Source: Ustulina deusta
Taxonomy: Eukaryota > Ascomycota > Sordariomycetes > Xylariales > Xylariaceae
Direction: 5' to 3'
NCBI GenBank assembly: GCA_023159155.1
Contig: JAJNNX010000036.1
Coordinates: forward strand, 310,001-374,000
Length of the DNA: 64,000 nt
The position numbers and the translations under genes were made by a program. Position 1 is the first letter of the stretch. Each line of letters opens with the position of its first letter. The notes under the pieces were generated by a model, which was given only the letters and a program-made list of their open reading frames with translations, was not told the DNA's origin and made no database searches. Below are positions 41,334-51,523 of this stretch, piece by piece.

Positions 41334-43257
41334 AGCTAACACCCCCCCTTGCGAACCACCCCATCGCGACCCAGCTAAAAACGCGCTACTGACCCCAACC
41401 ACCTCAATTAAAAATTGTTAAATAACGCGACCGCGTTCAGTTCTTATGTTCTCTTTTTACCCTTATTTTCTTTAGAATTAACTCCTTTTTATTGCAATGC
41501 TTTTATATAGCGACTAATAGCGTGCGGCAGCTGTAGTTCGTACTGCTTAACTTAGTACTTCGCAAAAACAAGCAGCTATTTAATAAAGTATTAACTAGTT
41601 ATATATATACTGCTGCTTTAATAGTATTTTAACTAAAAAGTAGTTATACTAATACTTTTAGATCTTATTTTTATATTTTAAAACTAAACTAGCTAATTAA
41701 GCTATAGGTTAGGCTAAGCTAAATTTTATATTTTTAATAATTAAATTTAAATATATAGCTAAATATATACTATTAGTTTTTAGAAATCTTAAAATATTCG
41801 GAAAGTTATAATATATATGTTTTTTTTTTATAATCTTAAGTTAAAAACTATTAGATTAATATTTATTAGCTATTTATATATTAATAAAATAACTATAGTT
41901 AATATTAAATTATTTTTTAAATATTTTAAAGTTTTTAAATTAATAAATATATTTTTAGAATAATTTTTTAATACTAATAAAATAAGTATTAGTTAAAATA
42001 TAAAAAAAAGTTATTAAGTTATTTATAAAGCTTTAATATATATAGCTTTAAAAAAAAATATTAAAAAAAACAAATAAATAATATTTTTTAAATATATTAG
42101 CAATAAAAGTATTGCTTTATTATTACTACTTATTTTTAAAAAAATTAATATTTAAAATTAATAATTTTTAAATATAAATTATAATTTATTTAAAAACTAG
42201 TAGTTTAAAATTTTGCTTAATAAATAAACTTATAATTTTATTATTATTAATTAGCTTATTAATATTTTTATTTTATTTGTTTAAAGCTATTTTAATAATA
42301 TATAAGTTGTATTAATATATAATAACTATAACTTATATATAAATAATAATTTTTTATAGTTTTATTTTTTAAATAAAATATAGCTTGTTTTTTATAAACT
42401 ATACTATAGCTATATTATATAAATATTAAACGTTAAAATTTTTAGTTTATTAAAAAAAAAGCTTAAAAATAAAATTAAAAAAATATTTAAAAACTGCTTT
42501 AATATTATACTTTTAAAAAAAAATATAATTATAGTATATAAATAGGTTTATAATACTATTTTATTACTAAAAACTATTAAAAAAATATAAACAATAGCTA
42601 AAATATAACTAAAAAATATTTAATTACTATTATTTTTAAAATATATTATATTTAAAAATAAAAATATTACTTATAAAGTTTAGCTAATATTTATATTAAT
42701 TAATTAACTTAAAATACTTAAATATTAGCTTAAACTAAGCTAAATAAAAATTGTAATATTTATAAAAAACTAAAATTTATAATATATAACTTAGAAATTA
42801 GCTAAATACTACCTTTTTTTTAATAACTTATCGCAAAGGCTGTTTTTTATAAAGGCTAGCAAGGCCTTTAACTAAAAAGCTAAAAAAATTACGATTTTAA
42901 AAGCATATATTAAGCTATTAAAAGCTAAACTAGCTAAAAAAACTATATTAAAGCGTAAGTTAATTAAATTGCTACCTAATTATTGTTTTATTTGTATAAC
43001 CTATATATAGCAAGTCAAACAAAAATTGTAACAGCGAACGCTATATATAAATAAAGCTAAAGATAAGGATGTACTAGAAACAGAAAAAACAAAAACTAAA
43101 GATATAATTAAGGTTAAAACGTTTTAATATTTAATAAAAACACTAAGGTTAGCTGTAAATATTATGTTATGCTATAAATAATAGCTTCGAAAGTTGGTGG
43201 GTGGCTATTTTGGTGGCTGGGTTGCGATGGGGTGGTTCGCAAGGGGGGGTGTTAGCT
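41334..43257. mobile_element. pogo/Fot1-like TIR transposon, RIP-degraded
   Basis: The ends AGCTAACACCCCCCC...GTTAGCT form near-perfect inverted repeats of about 45 bp; the shared core includes TTGCGAACCACCCCATCGC. TA flanks both sides (41332-41333, 43258-43259), the target duplication of Tc1/mariner elements. The length of 1924 bp is close to Fot1-type fungal elements (about 1.9 kb). The G+C-rich termini contrast with an A+T-rich, RIP-degraded interior in which no transposase frame survives. Family assignment rests on the duplication and the size only. Confidence 0.75.
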
Positions 43258-43439
43258 TACGGCGTTGGCTATGGAGCCTTTACAGAAACTGTAGAGAGGA
43301 GTTTCCATCAGCCACGAAGTTAAGATACCGGCATTCCACGGCCCGAGGCGTTAATCGCCTCTCGCTAACCTCCCGAGTAGGTAATAGTAGTCCTGGTTAT
43401 ATACCGTCAAACTGTCTCTTGCACTTGTCAGCGCGCCAT

Positions 43440-43925
43440 CTAGTGAAATCCCAATTAAGGTACACGGAGGACTTCATGGCCGATTTAGCTAAAGAGGCCT
43501 TGGGCTTCTGGGATAACCCCGAGAAGGACTCAGACACATCTCTTCGCTTGATGAGCGGCCTTCTCAATTTTGGAGACAAGAAATATGGTGATAACACCCC
43601 GGAAGGTTAGTGGCTTTTTTATTATGGCGACAACCTACCGGTCAGTTGATATACGCCCTCTAGGAACGTTGTTGGGTCCGGTTGCCAATCTACAAAGACT
43701 AGGGATGTCGTACATGGAATGTAAGTGAAAGTGCTGAAAGTCTTACAACAATTAATAGGGACTGACTTTCTTGTTTCAGTGAGCCACAAGGAGATCGAGA
43801 ATCGCTACCCCTTCAAAGATTTGCCCTCGGAATGGATCGGCCTCTATGCTCCCGACAATGGCATCATTAATGTCCAACTTCTCTTGCGGACCTTGCTAAG
43901 CTTAGCTAAGGATTATGGCCGAATA
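43440..43925 (+). pseudogene. Fragment of FAD-dependent amine (sarcosine/pipecolate-type) oxidase
   Basis: Three spliced pieces: exon to 43605, 43664-43720 and 43780 to about 43925. Introns of 58 and 59 nt (GTTAGT...CTCTAG, GTAAGT...TTTCAG) restore one frame. It reads TEDFMADLAKEALGFW, LRLMSGLLNFGDKKYG, LLGPVANLQRLGMSYMEL, EIENRYPFKDLP and LYAPDNGIINVQLLLRTL, then LAKDYG. This matches the central part of monomeric sarcosine oxidase-like flavoproteins. The N-terminal dinucleotide-binding motif (GxGxxG) and everything after LAKDYG are missing, so it is a gene fragment. It begins about 200 bp right of the TIR element and is followed directly by the Atg33-like remnant. Confidence 0.65.
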
Positions 43926-43950
43926 TTTTGCTCCTAATCGGCCGAATTAG

Positions 43951-44330
43951 GGTACTTCATACACTCTTCCGACCCTCATGGTTCCAGCTCTGCTCGAGCG
44001 CTCCTCCGCCTCCACAGCAGCCAAAGCCTTCCGATCGTTAGCAACAACAGCGAGCACCCACCTCGTCACACTGTCCGGTGTCTCAGGCGCCGCCTTCTTC
44101 CTGGCCTTTGTGCTGCCGCCCAGGGGATACAGACATCCCGATCGGGCGAAGTCAATGGCCGTAATGGCGTTGAAGCGACTTTGCATGCTGGGCAGAATGG
44201 CCCAGCACAGGCATGAAGCTTGAGCGCGGGGTCTCTACAACCCGACGAGGGGCATCACCGTGGAGAGGTGAACGACTTACCGTCAGGGGACGGACCCTCC
44301 GAACTTGAGGACGGACACCTTGGACGCCAT
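43951..44330. pseudogene. Scrambled Atg33-like gene remnant
   Basis: The minus strand from 44330 reads MASKVSVLKF followed by a probable 1-nt frameshift and a donor GTAAGT at 44280. The plus strand from 43951 reads TSYTLPTLMVPALL, SASTAAKAFRSLATTASTHL and GVSGAAFFLAFVLPPRG, preceded by an AG acceptor. In Atg33-type proteins (mitochondrial membrane proteins linked to mitophagy) these two pieces are consecutive. Here they lie on opposite strands, so the second exon has been inverted. The C-terminal half is not found. Identification is from remembered family pattern, not from alignment. Confidence 0.5.
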
Positions 44331-44736
44331 GGCGCCTAGCAGGCTGACGGAGAAAATGCCGGTGTTGTCGGCGTTAAGATGGCTGGATGTGCAGAGATGG
44401 AAACAACATGAAAGGAGGAGCCGGGAAGGTGGATGTCCAGCATTGAAAGTCCGAAACTTTCAAGTTAATAGCAAAACTAAAGCTTACTTAAACAAAAGTA
44501 CTTTAACATTGAAAGTCCGAGACGAAGTTGACAGCCCTTCCGCCGCCTCCGATACGAACTATTTCGTATTGGTATATATCTTTTCTTTGTTCTTCTGCTT
44601 CAATTCCAGCCTTGTGTTCCTCGGTACTGCCCGGCTGGAGTCTATTTGGAACATAGTCTAAGACTGTCCATCATTTGTCTCCGTCCGGATTGTAATACAC
44701 GACGGATCAGTCATTTAGCGAAGCAAACAGATCAAC

Positions 44737-45713
44737 ATGCCCACTCCCAAGAGCTGGTTATTTGAGTAACGTCTGGAAAGACGGCATATTTGGCAGGTCC
44801 ACACAGTCTCTTACAAATGAAACCTCAAAACGCCTATTGCTACTAACATTCATAGGTGGCTGGGTTGTGTTTGTGACAAGTGTTGCAGGCACCATTTGTA
44901 GTGCACAAACAAGAGCTATAGTTTACCTTGGCGCCAAGGCTTGTATTATTGGTCGCAATGTGCAGAAAACCGAATGTGTTGCCGCCGATATACAAAGTTC
45001 TAGGGATTAGCGGCTGTAATGTTCGAGATGTATGCAGTACTCCTTATTACAATGCTTAAAACGACAATATACTGGCATAGTTCTGTGTGTAGCCCGAGCA
45101 CTTCAAGAAGGCTGCTGAACAATATGTCAGGGAATTAGGTGCGATTGACTTCGTTATGTATGTCTATCCTATATCTCTCTGGCTATTGCTAAAATCATCT
45201 CAGTGCTAGCGCAGCAGGCAATTTTGTGCTCCTATCACGGGTCTTAGTTCTAACGGCTTTCAGTCAGTCATAGAGATCAACGTTCTTGGTATATACAACG
45301 CCGTCAAGGCAGCGATACCATATCGCATTAAATCGGTCAAACTCCAGCCCAAATCCTGACGGTCGCACCGGCGGTCGCATTCTTTATGTCTCTGTAACGT
45401 TCCACGCCGCTGGGATGCCCATGCAAACCCACGTCGTAGCGGCTAGCGCTTCCATGGATCTATTAGCGCCGCCGTAGCCCTAGAATTCGGCCTTCGTCGC
45501 GTAACCTTTAATAATTGCTCCCGGGGCTATTTGAGAAACTGAGAGCTTGGAGCGCCTACCTAGGCAGCAACATAATTGGTGCCATGGAGTTTGGTAGGGG
45601 CATCCCGTCCGGTCGACTTGGTACCATTCGCGTCATAACGGATGCTCATCTTCAGCAATACGGGCAACTAACTACGTCAACAGCGAAGTCCTCGTCGTGA
45701 ACGGGGCCGATTA
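44737..45713 (+). pseudogene. 2,4-dienoyl-CoA-reductase-like SDR pseudogene
   Basis: A short-chain dehydrogenase is readable over its whole length but in several frames. Pieces in order: YLSNVWKDGIFG, an intron relic with CTACTAAC and ATAG, AGTICSAQTRAIVYLGAKA, CIIGRNVQKTE, CNVRDV, KAAEQYVRELGAIDFV, ASAAGNF, EINVLGIYNAVKAAIPY, NPDGRTGGRILYVSVTFH, ALEFGLRRVTFN, GRGIPSGRLGTIR and, near the end, NSEVLVVNGAD followed by TAG at 45711. The family reduces 2,4-dienoyl-CoA in peroxisomal beta-oxidation with NADPH. At least five frameshifts or stops separate the pieces, and the TGxxxGxG nucleotide-binding motif and the catalytic YxxxK are degraded. It is certainly non-functional. Confidence 0.8.
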
Positions 45714-46103
45714 GAGAAATAAGGGGATAGATATAAGGCGAGATCCCGATATAAGATACTCGACTTCTTGTTGAAGGGCAAATTTTTAAAGGATTTGCAA
45801 AAGTGGCCGGAAGGAGAAGCTTAAGCTTTGAAGCAGTAACATGCGATATCCCACTGGCGACCGACTGCATCATTATCTCTGAAGGACTGAGAGCAGACGC
45901 TTGTGCGCCAGTCAAGCTCTGAAACGTGGTACAGCACAACTCTTCTGGTTTAAACGTCAACGGGTATGCTAGCAAATCAAGATCACCGAGGTTCATCATG
46001 GGGGAAGCTCACATTAGCGTTTTGAAACCATTTTGGGCATCCCTGTGCGTTTCCGACTAAGACTGGGTGCCGAGCTATAGAACTGGTATTCAGAGCCAAA
46101 GCC
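45714..46103. other. Intergenic region between pseudogene and kinase
   Basis: About 390 bp between the SDR pseudogene and the 3' end of the kinase gene. A minus-strand open frame (45652-45999) overlaps the pseudogene tail and shows no domain. It should contain the kinase 3' UTR. Confidence 0.5.
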
Positions 46104-47859
46104 TCAACGCTGCTCGTAAGTTGCTTGAACAGAGACCTTCGGTGCGGGCTGACTGAATATTGGGGGTACCGGCAGCGTCGGATCGACTTCTTTAGTAAAG
46201 GGGGACAGGTCCCTTTGTGCAGTAGCTAGTATCACTTGTAGCGCTTTATGTGTGTCGCCCGCCCCAAGGCGCTCCTCTGGCATAATTTTGAGCAGACCAC
46301 ATTTGACGAGTGTGACGATGGCCTCCACGGCTGTATTTTCAAACCATATATGGTTTTCCATCTCCCGGACTGCTTTATTCACCACGGGATGCACCTCCAT
46401 TGCCTCCTCTATGGCCTGGTTCCTTGGGTCAGACCCAGCGATAGGTCTGTAATATGCATGATCCGGGGGGTCACGCTTAATCAAACAGCTTGAAATAGCC
46501 GCGTAGTCGTACAGAAGCCATATGACAAACTCCAGCATGATGCAGCCCACTACAAAACTCGGGGTCAGTAGCCGTCAGAACTGTGAGGGTTTCAGGTGCG
46601 TGCGGCGCCCTTAAGACATTAATTTAACTCGAGGAAGCCCCTTGCTCTAGCCCTAGCTAGAATAGGGGGATAATAATGCTGAGAATTGCTTACTAGACCA
46701 GCAGTCATATTTTCGTGATCGGCTCCGCCGGTTTTTGAAGGAGTCGTGCGCCTCTGGGGCTTCATAGATAAAAGTCGAAGCCTTAGTGGTGGTGGGGTTA
46801 TCCCGAAGACCGGTTTCTGTCTTATGAGTCCTAGACACGCCAAAGTCTGCAATCTTCAAGGTGCCCAGTTTGGCAATACCATCGTTGAAGTGAAGGATGT
46901 TAGATGGCTTCAAGTCTCCATGACGGGTCTTAGCCTCATGGATCAACTCTAGGGCATGTGTAAGGCCGGTAATTTGTTGAAGAGCCCATAGGAAGACATC
47001 AGGTGTCCTTTTCAGTTCTTGTGGACCATTGGCTTCCCAAAAATCCCACAAGTCCCCGCCACCAGCCCATGGGAAGAAGATGGAACGTGCTTGGTCGCAG
47101 CAAGCCAAGGGCTTACTGAGGTGTTCATCCTCAATCATCTGGATCAGCTTCAGATTCGCCAATTCTTCACGATAATAACGGGTTTTATCAGCTTTCGGTC
47201 CATCATTGAATTGCTTGATGGCAATGCAGATTTCGCCGTGTGGCTTTGTTCCATTTTGTTAGCCTCGCTCGAGAGAAGAGAATTTGGGGTGAACTCACTT
47301 TATCCTTGATCCCCTTGTAATGTGATGGCCACAGCGTACCTTTGTACACAGTGCTGTAAGTGGTCTCAGCGACCTCTTCGTAATCAAACGGCAGCGTGGC
47401 GGACGGCTGAAGGCGAATTGGTGTTAAATTGCCGGCTTTGAAGTCCAAGATAGGTGCCCAGACAACCCACTGAGTTTTGAGGAACATATCTGCGAGATCT
47501 GTATAGTCACGGCAGTTGTTGAATGCATCGAAGCTCTTCTTGCCGCACTGTGATCGGAGGCAATTCCCATCCTTTACAAGAGGAAGATGATCGTCGGTTA
47601 GCCCATCCTGTAACAGAGCATCAATAGAATCGTATCTGCCTAGGAGTACTAGGATAGCGATGACTTTGCTTGCTCGTTGGACTTTGTCTTCCAGCTCCCA
47701 GTCCCAGCACGGGAAGAGCCATCGGGCCCAAGTGCGGGGAAGCTCGTCCTTAACACTTTCGGCCGTAATGATAGCGCGAATGATGTCCGGCCGGATATGT
47801 TTCCTCTTTGTAAGGCAGCATCGCTCCCTGGCATCCTTGAGCTCTTTACGCAAGGTCAT
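46104..47859 (-). CDS. Fungal-specific serine/threonine protein kinase
   Basis: Three exons: 47859-47299, 47243-46694 and 46549-46104, giving 518 residues. Introns of 55 and 144 nt have GTGAGT and GTAAGC donors, with phases 0 and 1. An N-terminal helical region (about 1-150) precedes the kinase domain. The glycine-loop region reads AETTYSTVYKG; the VAIK lysine is K197 (IAIK); the catalytic loop is HGDLKPSN (D297); the DFG motif is 320-322; APE is 349-351; the F-helix DCWSMGC spans the last intron. All catalytic residues are present, so it is probably active. The HGD instead of HRD loop is shared with the kinase domain at 52424-53650, and the N-termini of the two also correspond, so they are paralogues. 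The ATG at 47859 is the first in frame; the frame is open further upstream, so an extra 5' exon is possible. Confidence 0.82.
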
Positions 47860-49008
47860 TGAAGAAGTGTTGGCCAAGGTTCGAGGACTTGCAGAGATAT
47901 ATCTGTGGATTGATTAAGTCTTACAATACTCGGTGATCGCTGTGTTGGAGGGGTTGATGCTGCTGCGCGCGGGCTGGAAGCGAAGCACACGAGCGTAGGG
48001 TCACGGCCCAGATATACGCCAGTGACCGCGCATCGCCTTCTTCTCGTCCTTCTCTCTAAGCCGCCTGTCGCCCATAATCAAGGCGTCGGACCAGGCGATA
48101 TCATACGCATCTGCGTGCATCACACCATGAGCGGGCGCGGGCTACCCTCGGAAGCGGGGGAGGGGACGGCAGCAGTAACTGAACGAATCATCTCGCGTGC
48201 CGTGAGACGATTGAGGCGCACATGCAAGCACTGAGGTATGACGCATCCGCCCACGCTCCAGCTGATTGGCCACCGCTGAAGTGAAGGAGGTGACGTATTG
48301 TGGTTGGGTGACAGTCATCAGGAGTCAGCCCCATGGAGTAATGCCCCGGACATGGCGTGGCAGGTGTCGGAGTGCCCGAAGAGCCTCCGTGTTGCCTAAA
48401 CCTGGATCATCTGGATCCCGTCCCCCAAGCAGCGAGCACGATGAGAGAGGACGTGTAGCCCTCACACACAGGTTCAGCGTGCACGAAGGCCCGGGTATTG
48501 GTGCAGCCCATGACTGCCGGTGATGAGTAAACGCATTTATTAATACATTGATGATAAAAGCCGATTCAGCGACTGCGGGTTTGGTGTTCGTAGTACATAG
48601 AGGGATGGTGCGGTGCCAGCAGGTCTACGGCCTGTTTTAGTCTGGACTAATCACGTGACAAAGCACATTCATTCCCCCGATTGGATAGCCTACCTAGGTA
48701 TTTATTATCCCTCCTCCATGGACTGATTCGCTTCACTCGACTCAGCACACAATCCAGATCATGTCTCTTTGTTCAACCCTCAATTGCGCCATATTTGTGT
48801 GTTTTCTGTTTGGCTTCGGCCGTCTTCCTGACAGTGTACCACTACATTATCCATGCTCGAAGCCGGCCAATCGATTCCGATCACGTCTTCGGCATGTGCG
48901 CGATTAACATGAGTTTATGTAGACCAGCAGAGCGACGTCTGCTTGTTCCTTTGCTCTTCTGACACAGTCCCCCCCGGCTCCGAACGCTTTCTTTCGCCTG
49001 TTTTTCCT
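47860..49008. other. Intergenic region between kinase and DUF2235 genes
   Basis: About 1.15 kb with normal base composition. It should carry the kinase promoter and the 3' end of the DUF2235 gene. Open frames at 48022-48234 and 48266-48523 have no recognisable domain. No repeat or RNA gene was recognised. Confidence 0.5.
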
Positions 49009-50557
49009 TCAAGCATTTTGCAGCCCATCGATATAGTCTTTCAGAAATTTCCTGAGCTTTTCGAGCTCTTCCCCGGATCCAGGGACTTGAACCTTCTCGG
49101 CAAATGCAGTTCGGTCTGTCGGGCTCCGGCACTCAGCTGTTGGCGGCGGCGGCGGCGTACACCATGATTTGAGCTGGTTGAACTCTTCGTCGTTCGCCGT
49201 TAGGTCGTGTTCATCCAGGGTGTTGTTCTGTGCTCCATCCGCAAGGCGCCACTGCTTTACTCCGTGCGTGTGCACCGTCTCTGGGTCTATCTTCCACCCC
49301 TCGAGAGCGCGGCACTTGTACCGAGATGGGGTTTCTTGCTTGGTTAGCCTCACGGTGAAATGGATCTCATTGAAAACGCTTTGGGAGCCTGGGGTGTCAG
49401 TTATGGTCGACCGGAGGTAGCCACTGCGTGTCCGTCGGCCAAGCAGCCGCCAGTACCATGCTGGCTCCGTTGCCTTGACTACAGATGCATCCAATATTGT
49501 CAGTCTCGAAGCTAGGTCCTGATTTGGCCAAGGGGATTCGTACCTTCGCGCGGGAGATGATGCAGAACTGGGGTGCCGTTGACCCTCTTGAACAATCTGC
49601 TCACCGAACAATCCCAGTCCAAATACTTGCTCTTCGTGTGCTTGCTGATCTCTTGGTTGTTAAAAGATACGCCAAGCCGATGCAATTTCCCAATCATCCA
49701 CAGGAGCGTGACCAGTCCAAGAGCAGCGTCCTCACTGCCACCGACGTCGCTATGGCCTCCAAGGAACCAACACTGACTGACGCTGGTATTCTCTTCCTTG
49801 GATCGCCACACGACTGGCGCGAATTTCCTCCTCTCCTCGTTGAGTGCCAATGCTTGAAAAGCATACCGGACGTGCTCTGGAACCTGCTCCCCCACGAATG
49901 CCAGGGGTCGCGGCGGTAGTTGTGCCGCCAAGGAGGACACTGTATCCCACAGAGCCAGTGCTTTGATTTCGACTTTGCGCAGCGCGCCCGAACGCTCCAG
50001 CTTCTCAATCTTTTTTTCCAACTCCTTGGAGACGCTCTCAATTTTCTGGTTCGCCCACAGCGTGAATAAACCTCTAAGGTAGTACAGATACTCTTTTGGC
50101 ATTAGGCCTGTCTGGCTGATGAATGACGCCAAGCACTGCGCGGCAAACGCGCCACGTGAAAATCCGATCAAATAAATCTCGTCATTGTTGTCAATGAAGT
50201 TGTAATTATGTGAGAGAAAACTGTATGCCTCGCGGACTTTCGTGGAAAGTCCTACACATTGACACGATGAGTTAGTAACTCGACTACCGAGAGAGAGTTC
50301 GCTGTCAATCGCCCGGAGCTTCTAAAGAAGACGTGGGCCGTACCTCGGCCTGTCATTGCGTCAATCGCTTGGACAGGTCTGCTCGTCCCATTGCCAACAC
50401 CACTGCTGTAATAGACCATTTGGAGAGAGCCATCGCTGGCCTGAGATTGAAGACACCGTGCTAGAGTTGCAACGTTTGTTAGGGGGGAGTTGTTATTGAC
50501 CCCATCCTGCCATGTGCCGTCCAAGAAAACGAAGAGTTTCTTGCTTGCTATCTTCAT
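49009..50557 (-). CDS. DUF2235 (T6SS Tle1-like phospholipase fold) protein
   Basis: Three exons: 50557-50344, 50251-49605 and 49518-49009, giving 456 residues. Introns are 92 nt (GTACGG...GTGTAG) and 86 nt (GTGAGC...AATCAG), phases 1 and 0. The N-terminus LFVFLDGTWQD is the typical entry strand of the family. The nucleophile elbow is GFSRGAF (S103), and GGHSDVGG (H238, D240) carries the second catalytic segment. The family is an alpha/beta hydrolase group that includes bacterial type VI phospholipase effectors; fungal members are common and mostly uncharacterised. The last ~170 residues contain a proline run (CTPPPPPT) and a short charged C-terminal helix. Its place beside a kinase and a kinase-HET gene suggests a defence or incompatibility role, which is inference. 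Confidence 0.85.
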
Positions 50558-51523
50558 CACGTCCACTACGGTCTGAATCTCAAAATAGCGTCGTAATAAG
50601 ACTTAACTGTGATAGGGAAAACGATGCCGTTACTCCTGTAAGGAATTAACGGTATGTAAGGCACTCCGCGGCATTAACGTTGCGGCCTCGCTTTATCCGA
50701 GGAACACACTGCTCACACGTACTGTCTATTGGAGGCGGAGTGCTACATGGGCTTTGACCTAAATAGTTCAATTGGTCAATCGGCCAAGACGAACAGGTTT
50801 GGCCCCCACTCAATAATGTCCTCTTTTGGAGGTGGCTTAGTACCTTGTTCAGCAGTTCATCCATTAGAAGCCTCGAAAACAGCTATTACAACAATGATCG
50901 ATCCAATCATTTGTTGCCCTCGGTGAGCATCATGCATGTTACAAGGGCTTTCCATGATCATGTATCGAATGGTGCTAGCTGAAGAGGTCTTTGATAAGGC
51001 AGGCTGTCAGCGCCTGTGTGAGTTGGAGGGTGCCAAAACTGCAAACCCCTCATCGAGATGAAGCTTCCTATCTGCAGAGTCTCATTGTTGAGTCATCTGA
51101 TCCTTTGCCTCCACCTTGGCTTGAAGTCCTACAACAAGTGTAAAGGTCTGATTGGCAGTGTTTTCATTTCCGCGGTCTTCTGAATCGGCGATCTCTGGAT
51201 GCGCCATGCCTGATTCGAGAACAGGAACTGTCCACTCCCCGCATCTCTGAGTAGACAGACACAGATGTGTCTGCCTACCCTATTCCAGCTTTGTTGCTGA
51301 CGCGTCTGCCTACTTTGTCCCAGGTTTGTTGCTACTGGAAATGCCGCAATTCGCGATGGCTAAGACTCGAGGAGTCTGTTATTGGGTTGGGACCACGCTT
51401 CAGGTGCGTGCCCTTCACAGCCAGCAGGACTGTGGCCTTTAGTCCGGGAAAACCCCTTACCTAACATGAAAATCGCTATAGGCATTCAGAAAGTACTTCG
51501 AACGACAGCCACAGAATCCCGGG
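50558..51523. promoter_or_regulatory. Divergent intergenic region between DUF2235 and kinase-HET genes
   Basis: Just under 1 kb separates two genes that start on opposite strands, so both promoters should lie here. A near-duplicated phrase (GTCTGCCTACYYTRTYCCAG) occurs around 51269-51322. No binding site can be assigned with confidence. Confidence 0.4.

Noticed and set aside
45652..45999. 115-codon minus-strand open frame
   Set aside because: Overlaps the tail of the SDR pseudogene, has no domain or splice support and sits in the presumed 3' UTR of the kinase.
48266..48523. 85-codon plus-strand open frame
   Set aside because: G+C-rich intergenic DNA can hold such frames by chance; no family pattern was seen.
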